Source: Nematostella vectensis
Taxonomy: Eukaryota > Cnidaria > Anthozoa > Actiniaria > Edwardsiidae
Assembly (NCBI RefSeq): GCF_932526225.1
Contig: NC_064042.1
Location: 10,244,540 to 10,308,539, forward strand
Reading direction: 5' to 3'
Length of the DNA stretch: 64,000 nucleotides
Below are positions 23,913 through 38,265 of the stretch, in pieces (the first letter of the stretch is position 1; each line of letters opens with the position of its first letter). The notes under the pieces were generated by a model. The model searched no databases. It was not told the DNA's origin and was given only the letters and a program-made list of their open reading frames with translations. Made by a program: the position numbers and the translations under genes.

Positions 23913-24127
23913 TATATTATATTATATTATATTATATTATATTATATTATATTATATTATATTATATTATATTATATTATATTATATTATATTATATTAT
24001 ATTATATTATATTATATTATATTATATTATATTATATTATATTATATTATATTATATTATATTATATTATATTATATTATATTATATTATATTATATTAT
24101 ATTATATTATATTATATTATATTATAT
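23913..24127. repeat. (ATATT)n satellite, unit 2
   Basis: About 43 ATATT copies directly follow 'actgatcaattt'. In units 1 and 3 that point is about 570 bp upstream of the satellite, so the satellite here abuts a deletion. Confidence 0.97.
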
Positions 24128-25230
24128 CATATCATATCATATCATATCATATCATATCATATCATATCATATCATATCATATCATATCATATCATATCAT
24201 ATCATATCATATCATATCATATCATATCATATCATATCATATCATATCATATCATATCATATCATATCATATCATATCATATCATATCATATCATATCAT
24301 ATCATATCATATCATATCATATCATATCATATCATATCATATCATATCATATCATATCATATCATATCATATCATATCATATCATATCATATCATATCAT
24401 ATCATATCATATCATATCATATCATATCATATCATATCATATCATATCATATCATATCATATCATATCATATCATATCATATCATATCATATCATATCAT
24501 ATCATATCATATCATATCATATCATATCATATCATATCATATCATATCATATCATATCATATCATATCATATCATATCATATCATATCATATCATATCAT
24601 ATCATATCATATCATATCATATCATATCATATCATATCATATCATATCATATCATATCATATCATATCATATCATATCATATCATATCATATCATATCAT
24701 ATCATATCATATCATATCATATCATATCATATCATATCATATCATATCATATCATATCATATCATATCATATCATATCATATCATATCATATCATATCAT
24801 ATCATATCATATCATATCATATCATATCATATCATATCATATCATATCATATCATATCATATCATATCATATCATATCATATCATATCATATCATATCAT
24901 ATCATATCATATCATATCATATCATATCATATCATATCATATCATATCATATCATATCATATCATATCATATCATATCATATCATATCATATCATATCAT
25001 ATCATATCATATCATATCATATCATATCATATCATATCATATCATATCATATCATATCATATCATATCATATCATATCATATCATATCATATCATATCAT
25101 ATCATATCATATCATATCATATCATATCATATCATATCATATCATATCATATCATATCATATCATATCATATCATATCATATCATATCATATCATATCAT
25201 ATCATATCATATCATATCATATCATATCAT
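24128..25230. repeat. (ATATC)n satellite, unit 2
   Basis: About 220 pure copies of ATATC occupy roughly 1.1 kb with no visible error, starting where ATATT stops and followed again by a few ATATT (25231-25250). One T-to-C variant has evidently spread within the ATATT array. It is absent from units 1 and 3. Confidence 0.97.
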
Positions 25231-25435
25231 ATTATATTATATTATATATTATTTTTAGGGCTCCAGATATATCCTTGTTTGTTTTGGCAAGGATTTTCAT
25301 CCCTCCCACTCTAAAATGGTCTCCGCGGACCCTGGCTAATGGCTCGGGCGAAGCGTCGTGTTGAAGACGGCATATTTATACTTTCTCACTGTCCTTATAT
25401 GGTGCGCGCGTGGTCAGAGCCCTTGCGCGCGTGCG

Positions 25436-25471
25436 TGACGTCATGGCCGCTGGTGACGTGATAATGCAAAT
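25436..25471 (+). promoter_or_regulatory. Promoter-like block: two CRE motifs and an octamer, gene 3
   Basis: TGACGTCA (25436-25443), TGACGTGA (25454-25461) and ATGCAAAT (25464-25471) have the same spacing as upstream of gene 2. The ATG of gene 3 is at 25523. Confidence 0.5.
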
Positions 25472-25522
25472 TAGAATAGAAATCAAAGAGACCCAAGCTA
25501 GCTTGCAAGCTACAGATCTGCG

Positions 25523-28500
25523 ATGATCTGGATAATTGTAAGCGTAATTTTGGGGACTTTATTGGGTATACTAGACCATGTATACCCAAATCTACAAATA
25601 CTATATTTACCAAAAATGTTAGCGGCAGAGTCGCGCAATGGTGAGTTGAAATCTTTGTTATTTTACCTCAAAATGACACTGCGCTTTCTCGAATGTGTTC
25701 CTTTTTTTGCGATAGCCTTTAGCGATTTTTTTTTACATATTTTATTTATTTTGCAGTAATTCTCGGAATTACAGATTTTTCAGAACCAAGCTCTCTCATC
25801 GGTAAGTGTTGAAATGTTTAATAATTCTTGGATTAATTATTTTTAAAAACTAAACGATTTACTTGATAGTTTGTTCCATTGCTTGTTAGCTTAGCCACAA
25901 CTAAAAGCAATGAAAAAGATATCGTTATTTACAAGTGTTTGAACCCTTCTGAATTAGTCTATAGATCGATTGTTGTTGTTTTCTGTTCAGATACCTGTGC
26001 TGTATATAAAAACTGCACGAGATAATGTTGGCAATACAAATTTTGTTGCAAACCATTAGCTAACGGGGAATGGGGGGGGTGGAGCGGGGACAGTTCACAG
26101 TGGATGCGGGATTTTCCAAAGGACATATGGGGCGCACTGTCTGCTTCCCTTTTTTATTGGGGGGGGGATGTTGTTCTAGAGACATCAGGTCTACTACTAC
26201 TGTTCTACTACTGTTTATTCAATCGCAGAGACTTGGGGTGCGGTCATTAATTACTGGGGGGCATTTTTGCAAAACTCTGGGCTAAAAATTTTTTGTCCCC
26301 CTCAAATCCAAGCCCAAAAATCGTGCCCCCCCCCCGAGACCGCAACCCTCCCCGCCTCCACTTATTTATATTCAATGATTATATGTCTTTACAACCACAG
26401 AGACTTGATATATTGAATGTAACTGAGATATAACCTTTTACTAAAATATAGATCAGCTAGCATGGCAATTTTGTCTTTTTTAATTTAAGTATGAATCTTC
26501 ACTTCGCTAGTTTAAGAGTGACAAATAGATGAACAACATATACCTGTGTCGCTAGAAAACGACTACGTCGTCGACGAGTCTAGGTTTCGCAACATTTTAA
26601 TGTATTTGTTTTGTTCAACAGATTAGAACAGGCAGGCGCCGAATAAATTCTGGTTTTAATATATTAATGAGCAAGAACGTCATTGTTCAAATGTAAATTT
26701 TATTCAGTTCACAATGTTTCCTCTATTATATACTTAGTTCAATATTGTTCAGGAACCAATCTTGTATTTATATAAATATATTTTGAGAATCCCTCTAATG
26801 GTTGACAGACAAAGACCCAAAAATGTGACCACCCTTTAATGACAGCCCCAAAAATGTGACCTCCCCCCCCCAAAAAAAAAATTGGCGCCCTAAAAGACAT
26901 AGCCTCCCTACATATTTGCCGCCCCCCCCCCCCCCCCCCCCCCAGTAATAAATGGCCGCTCCCTTAGTCGCAGAGGCGTACAACATAAGACTTCAGCCCT
27001 GTGTTGATTCATAAATTTCAGGAAATGGTATAACGAGACTAAGAGTAATAACCTCTATCCATTTGTTTGCAGAGTTTCGGGACAGAAGAATTGGATACGC
27101 TCGGGAGCCTACACGCCCAGATGATGTATATAGATGTAATATAACAGGTGAGTAAAGATTTCACCTGACATATAACCACCAAGATAATCTATATACATAT
27201 AGTACAACACGCAGAGATGATTGATTTTTTGCCATTAAAAACTCTGAAAATTTAAATACGAGAATAAGTAACCTGTGTCTATTTTATTTCTTTGCAGAGT
27301 TTCGGGACAGAGGGATTGGATACGAACGGCAGCCTTCCCTTCCCTTTTACGTGTATAAGAACACAACCTACACGCCTTACGTGTATAAGAACACAACCTA
27401 CACGCCAGGTGAGTAATGAAATCAAATAAGTCATATAACCTTACCCTTTGACGTGTATAACACTATCTTTACGACAGGTGCAAATGGTGTTATACACCTC
27501 ACCGGGAAGTTACGTGTATAATACTACACTAGTCGCTTGTATGTCAGCAGATGATATGACATCTGGTCGGTGAACACGTCGTCTTATACTATAACATGAG
27601 TGATTGACTCAAAGACTTTTACACTTGTCTCCTTGCTTATCATTTCTGTATTTTATATTGTAATTGAACTTTGTTTATGTTGCTGATCTATTTGTTTTGT
27701 TTTAATCGTAGTCGGGCTGGTTCCGAAGGTAACCGCCCTAGCTGTAATTCCACCTGCACCGGAAGTAGTACCGCTATGGTGCAATCCTTTTTTCGTGTCG
27801 TTTGTCGTCATGGCGACCATGGCCACGGTAGCTGTTTTAGCAGTCAACTGGGACAGCAGAGAACAAACTGATGACGATAAAGAAGACGAGAACAAGATGT
27901 CTTCCGACTTGAGGATCTGCCTGATGAAGGTGAGTACTTAGATGAATGTACAGTACCACGTCTGGTCTCTTTGCGAGCTCCAGGAAGAGGCGTTGGAGGG
28001 CGGAGGGAGGGGGGTCGAAGCAGTACTACGTAAGTGCCAAAAACACTTTAGGACTTTTAGAAGTTGCTGTATCTAATAATAATACTTGAAGGATATTCAC
28101 TGAGAATAGCTGCAGAAGCAAAAGCTGTAGAAGGGCAAGTATTGCAAGTATATGACAATTAGGGCGTCCGCTGTACAATATTTAGGGCCAGATACATATT
28201 ACCAACTGTTTGTCCCGAAGACTGTTATTCAAAGTATGTTTTTAGATAGCGAAAATATATCAAGAAAAAGGAGAGTAGGAAAATGGTTAGGGTTAGTTTA
28301 AGAGAGTAGTTATAACTTGGGAAGTTACTTGTGTTGAAGTTACATTTTGCTTTACAGGAACAAGGCGCGCCTTCAGCAACGTTCCACCCCCTGGCGAGTT
28401 GCGCCGAAAATGATATGTGCAGTAAACAGACCCAAGACTTAGACAAAAGAGTAAAACTCGAAGAAAAGGAAGTTCAAGCATTAGTTTCCCCTCGTGCGCG

Positions 28501-31360
28501 GTGTGAGTCCAGATCACCTCCTGTCATGGGCACCAAGTCCATCGCGAAAATGGCTTCAGTGTCATATGAAGATGCGTCGCCAATCAAACACGCGGTTATC
28601 CTTTCTAACGCTCTGAGTGCTTGGCGGTCAATTCCAATCGTCTTGGACGCTCTTTTCCCAGGCACTGTAGCACCAAACCGCTGTAGATCAACCAGCGCTG
28701 CTTCGATTACCAGTGACTTGACGATCCTCACAGCACCACAATCCGGGAGCTCCAGAATATTATTACCCGCAGGGCAACAAGAGCCTTTGTTACCAAGGGT
28801 TAATGAAGAGGAAGCACTAACTGTCAGTAAACAGCTAGCAGCCAAATCACTTGCATCAGTGAAGGGCCCAGAACCAACTCAGCCCATGGGGAAGGAGAGA
28901 CAATTTAAGCCCGAGTACACCATGGGCTTGCTAGCAGTACTGGCTAGAGTAGTAAGCCGTGTTAACCGCCTGACGTCGTCCAACAGCAGCACCATTGATG
29001 GAAATCGACTACTACCAATGAAGACCGCTGCACCCAGTTTCGCTGAATTTGGCATTGCCTTGTCGCCTGTTCTGATGTTCAATATCAGAAGAAAAGACCA
29101 TGATGAGAACTCTTTAGACACCGCCCTTCATGAATCAACTTTACAGATGTCCAAAACTGTTTCGGCTGCTATGTCGACAGCACACGTGAACATCTCAGCC
29201 AACAGCCGCACTGCCACTGTTGCATCCTTTAAGAACGTGGAGACGGAGTTACAGCAAAAGGATGCTTCCAGTGACAATTATAACAAAAGTATCAGCAGCA
29301 GTAGGGATATCGGTGGTCACATGTTGAGGACCGTGAGTCGTCCATTGTCGGCGCCAATGCCAAGACGCTCTACATCTATCAGTGACCTTGCACGTGATTT
29401 GCCGACCCCGAGGCAAGCTGCTCACTCAGTATCGCTCCCAACTCCAGCTCGGTTTTCTGATGATGAACAAGCAAAACCAGCTAAGCTGAGACTTGATGCA
29501 CCAAAACCTCAATCGGCGCTGGTGACGTCGACAAAAACCAAGGCAGTAGAGCCACAGTCAGTGATGGCTTCCAAGCCTTCTTCTGCTTCTGCTTCCCCCA
29601 GCAACACCTACAGAACCCAAAACACTGATCAGGTTAAGTCTGGCTCGTCTATCCATGCTCCCACAAGCAATGAAGACATAATCAAGGCAATGTCTTCTTC
29701 TGCTACTTCTCCCAAGACCACTGAGCGCTTTGCTTCCAAACCTGAGGTGAAGGACGCGTGTGAAACTGAAAGTCCTTCACTTCTAACCGCATATGACATC
29801 CAAGAAAAAATAAACAGCCTCTCAATACATGCCAAAGAGACACGAACTCAGAAGAGGAGGAGACGTCGAGAAAAGGCTAAGCTATATGCCAGCTTGCGAG
29901 CTCTGTCGAATGAAACAACGCCAGCCAACGACAGCAAGGCTGATAATACGCAGGCTAGCGTCACTGAGATTGATGAGGATGTTACTACCACTGTTGCATC
30001 CTTTAAGAACGTGAAGACGAAGTTACAGCAAAAGGATGCCTCAAGTGGCAATGATAACAAAAGTGTCAATAGCAGTAGGGATATCATTGGTCACATGTTG
30101 AGGATCGTGAGTCATCCATCGTCGGCGCCAATGCCAAGACGCTCTACATCTATCAGTGACCTTGCACGTGATTTGGCGACCCCGAGGCAAGCTGCTCACT
30201 CAGTATCACTCCCAGACCTGACCATGGTGCAAACTCCAGCTCGGTTTTCTAATGGTGAACAAGCAAAACCATCTAAGCTGCGACTTGATGCACCAAAACC
30301 TCAATCGGCGCTGGTGACGTCGACAAAAACCAAGGCAGTAGAGCCACAGTCAGTGATGGCTTCCAAGCCTTCTTCTGCTTCTGCTTCCCCCAGCAACACC
30401 TACAGAACCCAAAACACTGATCAGGTTAAGTCTGGCTCGTCTATCCATGCTCCCACAAGCAATAAAGACAGAATCAAGGCAGTGTCTTCTTCTGCTATGG
30501 CTCCAAAAACATCTGAGCGTTTCACTACCAAGCCTGGTTCGTCTATCGATGCTCCCACAGGCAATAAAGACAGAATCAAGGCAGTGTCTTCTTCTGTTAC
30601 AGCTTCCAAGACATCTGAGCATTTTGCTACCAAGCCTGGTTCGTCTATCGATGCTCCCACAGGCAAGAAAGACAGAATCAAGGCAGTGTCTTCTTCTGTT
30701 ACAGCTTCCAAGACATCTGAGCGTTTTGCTACCAAGCCTGGATCGTCTATCGATGCTCCTACAGGCAATAAACACAGAATCAAGGCAGTGTCTTCTTCTG
30801 TTACAGCTCCAAAGACATCTGAGCGTTTTGCTACCAAGCCTGGATCGTATATCGATGCTCCCACAGGCAATAAAGGCAGAATCAAGGCAGTTTCTTCTTC
30901 TGCTACTACTTCCAAGACCACTGGGCGCTTGGCTCCGTCGGGTTTGTCTTTACATGCTCTTCCAAGAAACATAGACAGAACAAGTTCTAGTAAATCAATC
31001 TCTTCGAAGCGTTCAAGCGACTCAGGCCCTTCAGCATACACGCTAAGGGTGATAAGGGAGAACCTCAGGACCAGCAGCCTTTCAGTGACGCCCCCAGAAA
31101 GGAGCCTTCAGACGCCTGTACCACCGAAACCAACTGAAGCACAAAAAAGAAAAGCACGCAGGGTGAAGCTGGAGATGTACCTGAGCATGAGCTTAAATAC
31201 TCAAGGGGTTCATAGAAGAGGGTCATCTAATACACCAAGTGCTGCTAAACGCACAATCAAAATGACTGAAGATGCATTCCCGACGACGGGAACAAGTGGC
31301 GGGCGTCAGAAAGCCACGGTTATTGATAGAGCAGATGCATCGAAGTGTCCCACTGGCTAG
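25523..31360 (+). CDS. Array gene 3: single-pass membrane protein with long repetitive tail
   Basis: This is a paralogue of gene 2 with the same exon plan: 25523-25640, 25757-25801, 27073-27147, 27298-27408, 27712-27929, 28358-31360 (1189 residues, all frames open). The fourth exon is 111 bp instead of 81 because 30 bp are tandemly duplicated in frame (27347-27376 and 27377-27406). The segment YVYKNTTYTP is therefore repeated and the protein gains a glycosylation sequon in its ectodomain. The tail lacks DLTMVQ in the first long repeat, carries LDT inserted after NS (near 29111, shared with gene 4) and has five 34-residue repeats. Signal peptide, membrane helix, acidic patch and both basic motifs are kept. 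It is probably functional. Confidence 0.8.
30428..30937 (+). repeat. Coding 102-bp minisatellite, gene 3 (5 units)
   Basis: Units start at 30428, 30530, 30632, 30734 and 30836. Substitutions such as EHFAT, GNKHR and GSYID are shared with single units of genes 1 or 4 at different positions, which suggests shuffling of units between paralogues. Confidence 0.95.
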
Positions 31361-31486
31361 AGACTCCCGTCACCCTCTGGACTTAAACGCCCTCAGAAAT
31401 AAGATAGAACTATGTACCTGGACCTGTTCATATAACTTTTACAACACACTTTTATTTTATGCTTATTTTTTATCCACTTGCAAACT

Positions 31487-31492
31487 AATAAA
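31487..31492 (+). terminator. Poly(A) signal AATAAA, gene 3
   Basis: AATAAA is conserved in position relative to the downstream sequence, but lies only about 130 bp after the stop because the 3' UTR of this copy carries a deletion of about 60 bp. Confidence 0.5.
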
Positions 31493-34400
31493 TACTATTT
31501 CCGTTTAATCCTTTGTCTTTTGTTTTTATATGCTACTCTGAGAGAGGTTTGGAAACCCTAGAGGCTGCACACGGAAATTGCCACCCTCATGTTGCAGAGG
31601 GGTTGACGTTTCAGGATTCATATAGACCAATCGCCCCTCGCGAAGCCGATTGTCTGTTTTCGTGCTGAAAACCAAGAGAACCTGGAAAAGTCAATAAAAA
31701 GTTTTAGAACATTCTTTGGAGATAAAAAAGGCTTTTAATGCCTATGATTTTTTGTTGGACTTTCAGAAGGCTAGGGAAATGTTTGAGCTTCATACGTGGT
31801 TTTAGCAGTCTGAATCCGCAAGACCACTGGCGAGTTAAGCATGCATTGACTGAGGTAAAGTAAGGTAATTAATTCTCAAGTGAATCAGCAGTTGTTAGAT
31901 TTGATAGTAACACTGTAGTTATAAGTTATAGTAGCTATGTAAGGACGTTTGGTATAAATCACAATCAGTTAAATCAATCGACATTTTAATGAACAATTTC
32001 TCAGCAATTTATATATTTAGATATTTACTAAATAATCTTACAATTTTTATGCTTTGAAAGTCCTTGATCTGAATTGTGTAAAGAATGTTTCTGTAGGCTA
32101 TAAACCCTTTGCAAATCAGACTCTCAATCCAATCTATTCTACGATAAAATTATATCAATCAAGTTTTAGACATTCAAAACCAAACTTTTAACCGCAAGTT
32201 GGATATAGACTTTAATTAGCAGATTTTTCATCTAAAGCGTACATCGCATAACGATGTTGAGATAATAACTATACACTAAAACATTTTGTGCCACAAAAAA
32301 TGATGCCTGGTAATCTCAATAAAACAAAAATCAATAAATAATAAAAAGTTAATATAATATAAAATAATTATTTTATAATATAATTATAAAAACACTTTAT
32401 ACCTTAATATATATCTTATTAAATATTGTACTATAACTTTGAGAAGATCACAAAGCTTAAGAAATACACCAATTTAAAAATTCATGGTGCTCCATTTTCC
32501 TAAACACGCCTTGCAAGATTCGAGGGATGCAGACTCTTGTATATGAGGACAAATAAAAAATTCCAAAAATTCACGCACTAGACTCGCGGTAAAGAAAATG
32601 GGCATACCAGAGGGACTTCAGAATGTGAGGGGACGGGAAAAATATTCCAACTAAAAAATCATCGATCATAAAAGAGGACGCCATGGACTCGAGGCAACCC
32701 CTCCGCAACCCCTAAATAAAATCCATCACCCGTTTATCCCCAATAATCGCCATACGCTCGGTCTTAGGGAACTGTCTCGTCACTACTATTCACTTCCGAG
32801 TCTTCTTAAACTGTAAAGACCCCTTCCACTCTTTCTATTAACCGTCCCGTTTCCGTCACCAAAGTTTGTCTTGAGGTACTTGTCCTGGAATTGTCTCTCC
32901 TTGAACTCGGAGGCACCCCCGTACAGGCAGTACAGCTAGGGTTACGCTCGGCGGGTGGCTGTACCAGACAGTGGGGGAGGGACTAGCCCATTGATGGTTT
33001 TACCGAGGGGGAAGTTCAGATCGTCCAGAAATTCTTCAAATGTTGAAATGACTGGCTGAGATTCAAAGAGAATGAGTTTTAGGTAATTAGGTCCTCCTGG
33101 TATTAAGTAATACTGCGAAACGATTCTTTTCGGGTAAGTAAGCCTTCGCTAATACATATTTTGCTTAGAACGGTTTTTCTTTTCTCTTTTACATCACTTT
33201 GGGCAATTAAGCTGTGTTCTTTTCTGGGATATGACACGCTGGCACTAGGGCATACTGTGGCCTCCCCCGTTTGTCACCATATCAAGAAAATTCAGCCAAA
33301 AATTGTTGTTTCTTCCACAGAAAACACGCTACAAGAATTTGACGTTTTTGCCCTAAATAAATAACACATACATAATTTCTATTAAAGTTCACGAAATATT
33401 CATTCATTCATAGCGGAGCCAAGCGCGGCGTAGCCCCATAGGCATAGAAATATGGTATAGGTATGCGAGTTGGTTTTTGTGGTCATCGCGCGGGTACCCT
33501 GTGGTGTCACTCGCCAGCCAGCCAGCCAGCCAGCCAGTCAGTCAGCCGCGCGAATCCCAGGCCTCACTCGGCCCCTTAATGGCGACTAAATACAAGCACG
33601 GAGCAAGGGAAAAAGTTCTTGTCGATTATGCGATGATTATTTATTTTGCCTCAAATTTTGTGACTTAAGGATAAAGTCAACTAGAGGAGATCTACTAACA
33701 TTCATTCACGCCAAGATTTATCTGGTTTTAGCTAGTAAATTTAAGCAAGTAACAGTTCACATTAAAAAGCGAACAGAACCACAAGAAAGCGACAAAAAAA
33801 AACAATGGAAGGTGAGTTTTGGAAGAGGATTTGTATTGTCTATTGCGGATATGACAGTTATTAGGCTTTTTGTTGTCCTTTTTGTATGCTTTGAGAATGC
33901 GAGTACTCAACTTAGTAATCAAATTATTTGAGCATAACAGGTTTTGTTTTGACATTCTTCGTTTTATCTATATTCTTGATTGTGTTGAATAAAATACAAT
34001 ACAACAAAAACTGGAATTCGTCTTTAATAAGACTTCTTCAGGGCAGATTGATTGTGTTGAGATATTTCATAAAGGCTAACAAATATCGTGTTGAATTTGT
34101 CAAATACTGCTAAAGAAGACCTATCTTGTATTTATATCCTGTGCTCTTAGTCCTAAGAAGATACATATCCTTAGAAGATACCGCAGCTTTTTCAACTTAC
34201 AAGAGAAATTTTCCTTACCGAGGATAAAAAAACCCTATTTTCAATATGTATTGTTGTTATTGTCTGCATCTTGCATCTCATGTGGTTATTTTTTTTTTTC
34301 AAATATTTGTGGAAAATTAGTTAGATTATAAATGGCTTGATAAAAAGATTGTTTTGAAAGAAATAATAAATAATTGTTTTCACTCTTTTATGAACCAGGA

Positions 34401-37296
34401 ACTACCTGAGGGCCAAGATGTATGCTAAAGACTGGAAGACATGAGAATTAAAAATCATGTCTTGAAGAGAACAGTAGGATGTTCTTATTCACTTGTCATT
34501 TGATACCCCCACACCCATGGTCCCAGGACAGGGTGGGGGATTCAACTTTAATAAAAGCCTGTTTCCAAGTTAAGAGTCAAAAACAGTCAATACCACCACC
34601 CCTCTTGACATATTCTGGTTAAAAAGTGGTCTAAAACCCCACATTAACCCCTGACTTCTGTGGGACCATAAGGGAGGGGGCACAAATGACTAGTTCATTA
34701 CTATGTGATTCAGCAGTACACACTCATAGGTTTCTTTAGAACAAGATACTTATATAATATAAAACTAAAAACAAACTTTTGCTTTTTAAATAATAAATCT
34801 GTAAAGAAAACAGTTTTCTATCAACCTAAAGATAACGGGAAAGGGGATATTTTAGAAAAGTACTAAATATAATTATCACATTATTGTTATTATATTTTCT
34901 TTTCAGACATTTAAGGAAGAGTCATATTTCTTCCTTTTTCTTCTCCCTGTTGACTATTTTTATGCAATTGATGCTCTTTGCTATTTCCCCTCTACACCAA
35001 AAATAAATTAATGAACAGATTTGATTTTTAAATGAGAAATTTTCATTTATTACTTTCACTTATATTTTCTTTTTAGGATTTTCTTTTCAAGTCTCTTGCC
35101 CATTACATTTATTTTAGTTGTTTAGATTTATTTCATTGGAAATGTTAGATCCAGGGTTTCTCAAAACACCAAAATATAATGCATTACTAGATGTATATTT
35201 GTAGATATTAATTCCCATGGGGATGAAAAATCACCACTTAAAATGGTACATTAAATCTTCAGCATTGCATCTTATCTAAAATTGTCTGACACTATATTCC
35301 ATCTTTGAAATCCTGTTTCATCCATTGTTCTTCACAAGAACAAAGCTTGTCAGAATGTAGCTTTACAAATGTACATTAATGGAACTTTTATTAAGGGGAA
35401 GGGTTTTTTAGGGCAAGATACTTAAACTTTATAACACTAGCAACAACCTTGTTCTTTTTCAATAATAGAATTCTGTTCACATAGCTTGGATAGCAAAGAC
35501 ATGGCCTCTTTAGAGGCCTGTGGTGGTTAAAAGGGTTAAGATAATGGGGAAGGGGAAATGTCAAGAAATGCTCAATCAAATTATTTTCATTACTGTTATA
35601 TTTTTTTCACCAAACCTTTCAAGTAGAGTCAATTCACTTTATATCTCCTCTCCCGTCGATTATTTTTTAGTCAATTGATATTCTTTGATTCCTCTCTACC
35701 CCAAACATAGATCAATGAAAGGGTTGGGTTTGAAATTAGAAGTTAGCATTTTCAATCTGTTTTTTCTTCATTGCATTCATTTGGGAGTAGGCCACCAACA
35801 ACAAGGCCACTATTTGGTAAAGTGGGGTGCACCAATATGTAATGCATGAAAGGAGATATATTTTTGGATTTTAATTTCCAGACATTTTTCTGAATATTCG
35901 GTCCAATGAAGGAGAGAATCGCCACTAAATCAATACATAAAAATCACAGTATGGCATCTAAACAGTCTAAATATATTATTTTGAATCTTTGGAATGCTGT
36001 TACATCTATGACATTTTCTGCACAAGGGCAAAGCTTGTGGGAGTATTGTTTTGATTAAAAAAAAGATACAGTCGAACCTCTATTAAGCGGTCACCCTCGG
36101 GACTTAGCTTAGTGACCGCTTAATAGAGGTTGACCGCTTAATAGAGGTTTCGCTATTTTCTCCCCTAAATTAGCGTAAATCGAGTTGTAATTATACATAA
36201 GAACTTTTTATTATAATAAACAACAGTAACAATCATGTTAGCCCTAAGACGGGGCCTGGTGCATTCCAATTTGATCCAGAAATGTTTGAAACCGCCAAAA
36301 TAAATCGATATGTATTGTCGTATGCAGGGAGGGGGGGGGGGGGGGGGGGGGCACGTGCCCTCAGTGCCCCAACTCCTGCTACGGCCTGCAGAATGTTTCT
36401 ATAGGTAGATTTGTAGATTTGTATATTTTCGTTCCTTGTAAGACACTTTCATCGATGCCACGATGTGAGCAGGCGGCGCCATATCAAACATATCCCCCAC
36501 GGATAGTGTCCTTCGTATGTATTGCCTTATATGGTCATTCATGCCCATATTTAGAAGAGCTAAAGTTTCCCCGTTCCCTGATCTACAGAAAACATGGTGA
36601 AAAATACTGATCAATTTGCCTGTCAATTTGACACTCGAGGCAAAAGTTTGTCAAGAAAAACTTGATCGCTTGGTCAAATCCTTTTCTTAAAAAAAGTCCA
36701 TAGACCCAGGCCTCCAAGAGATTGACCGACCGTGTTAGAAGGTCACCAAAATATTGATATGGCAGGGAAATCTTTGTAAGATCGATATGGAATGGAACAT
36801 CGATAAATTATTTTGAGAATTACCAAACTCTGCGGTATCCGTTGCTAACTTAGCTCCAGCAAAAAGGCCTACTGCTCTGTACCTTATAAACCTTATGATG
36901 AATGGAACCTTTTTCACTGTCAAACACATAGGGTGCAAAACTTTCAATTATTGAAAAATTTCCAGTTTGAGATTCGATCTACTTCTACAATTCGTAGATG
37001 TGGTTCCGGTTTCTCCACCACCAAGGTGGTGGCCAGGGATGAAATGGTGTCCAGGCGCTCACCCCTAACTACGCGTCTTCTTTAAAAAATATATTACAGA
37101 TTCCCGTCTTTGAAGGATCGTCCGATAACTAATTCAATAGGGCGACGGGCGATTCACGATGCCAGCAAAAGGATGTCGCCTCAAGCACACTCGGTTGAGC
37201 GCGCACGCATTTCTTGACGACGTATTGAGGACTGGACCCTATCCATGATTCATTGCGCCAAGGCATATCATCAAGCGCCGCACGTCATGATCATAG
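31493..37296. other. Unit 3 spacer (non-coding)
   Basis: This is colinear with the unit 1 spacer. It lacks the transposon of unit 2; the empty site is near 33615. It carries a pogo-like hairpin at 36065-36140 with the same altered right arm as unit 2, a dispersed GC-rich fragment at 36324-36392, and about 105 bp before the satellite (37176-37284) that unit 1 lacks. No gene is supported. Confidence 0.6.
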
Positions 37297-37993
37297 ATTA
37301 TATTATATTATATTATATTATATTATATTATATTATATTATATTATATTATATTATATTATATTATATTATATTATATTTTATTATATTATATTATATTA
37401 TATTATATTATATTATATTATATTATATTATATTATATTATATTATATTATATTATATTATATTATATTATATTATATTATATTATATTATATTATATTA
37501 TATTATATTATATTATATTATATTATATTATATTATATTATATTATATTATATTATATTATATTATATTATATTATATTATATTATATTATATTATATTA
37601 TATTATATTATATTATATTATATTATATTATATTATATTATATTATATTATATTATATTATATTATATTATATTATATTATATTATATTATATTATATTA
37701 TATTATATTATATTATATTATATTATATTATATTATATTATATTATATTATATTATATTATATTATATTATATTATATTATATTATATTATATTATATTA
37801 TATTATATTATATTATATTATATTATATTATATTATATTATATTATATTATATTATATTATATTATATTATATTATATTATATTATATTATATTATATTA
37901 TATTATATTATATTATATTATATTATATTATATTATATTATATTATATTATATTATATTATATTATATTATATTATATTATATTATATTATAT
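37297..37993. repeat. (ATATT)n satellite, unit 3
   Basis: About 139 ATATT copies occur with a single visible interruption near 37380 (an extra T) and a T-run at the right edge before 'gggctccagatat'. No ATATC variant is present. Confidence 0.97.
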
Positions 37994-38178
37994 TTTTTTG
38001 GGCTCCAGATATATCCTTGTTTGTTTTGGCAAGGGTTTTTCAGCCCTCCCACTCTAAAATGGTCTCCGCGGTCCCTGGCTAATGGCTCGGGCGAAGCGTC
38101 GTGTTGAAGACGGCATATTTATGCTTTCTCACTTTCCTTGTATGGTGCGCGCGTGGTCAGAACCCTTGCGCGCGCGCG

Positions 38179-38214
38179 TGACGTCATGTCCGCTGGTGAC
38201 GTAATAATGCAAAT
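38179..38214 (+). promoter_or_regulatory. Promoter-like block: CRE-type motifs and an octamer, gene 4
   Basis: TGACGTCA (38179-38186), TGACGTAA (38197-38204, altered from TGACGTGA) and ATGCAAAT (38207-38214) lie upstream of the ATG at 38266. The cluster is otherwise like that of genes 2 and 3. Confidence 0.45.
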
Positions 38215-38265
38215 TAGAATAGAAATCAAAGAGACCCATGCTAGCTTGCAAGCTACAGATCTGCG

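Larger units (their letters stand above)
12241..26248. repeat. Tandem segmental-duplication unit, copy 2
   Basis: This 14.0-kb unit is the longest. The extra length comes from a 1172-bp transposon (19739-20910), a larger coding minisatellite (16397-17008) and a satellite of about 1.3 kb (23913-25250). It also lacks about 570 bp that copies 1 and 3 have just upstream of the satellite. Exons and spacer otherwise align with the other copies throughout. Confidence 0.95.
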
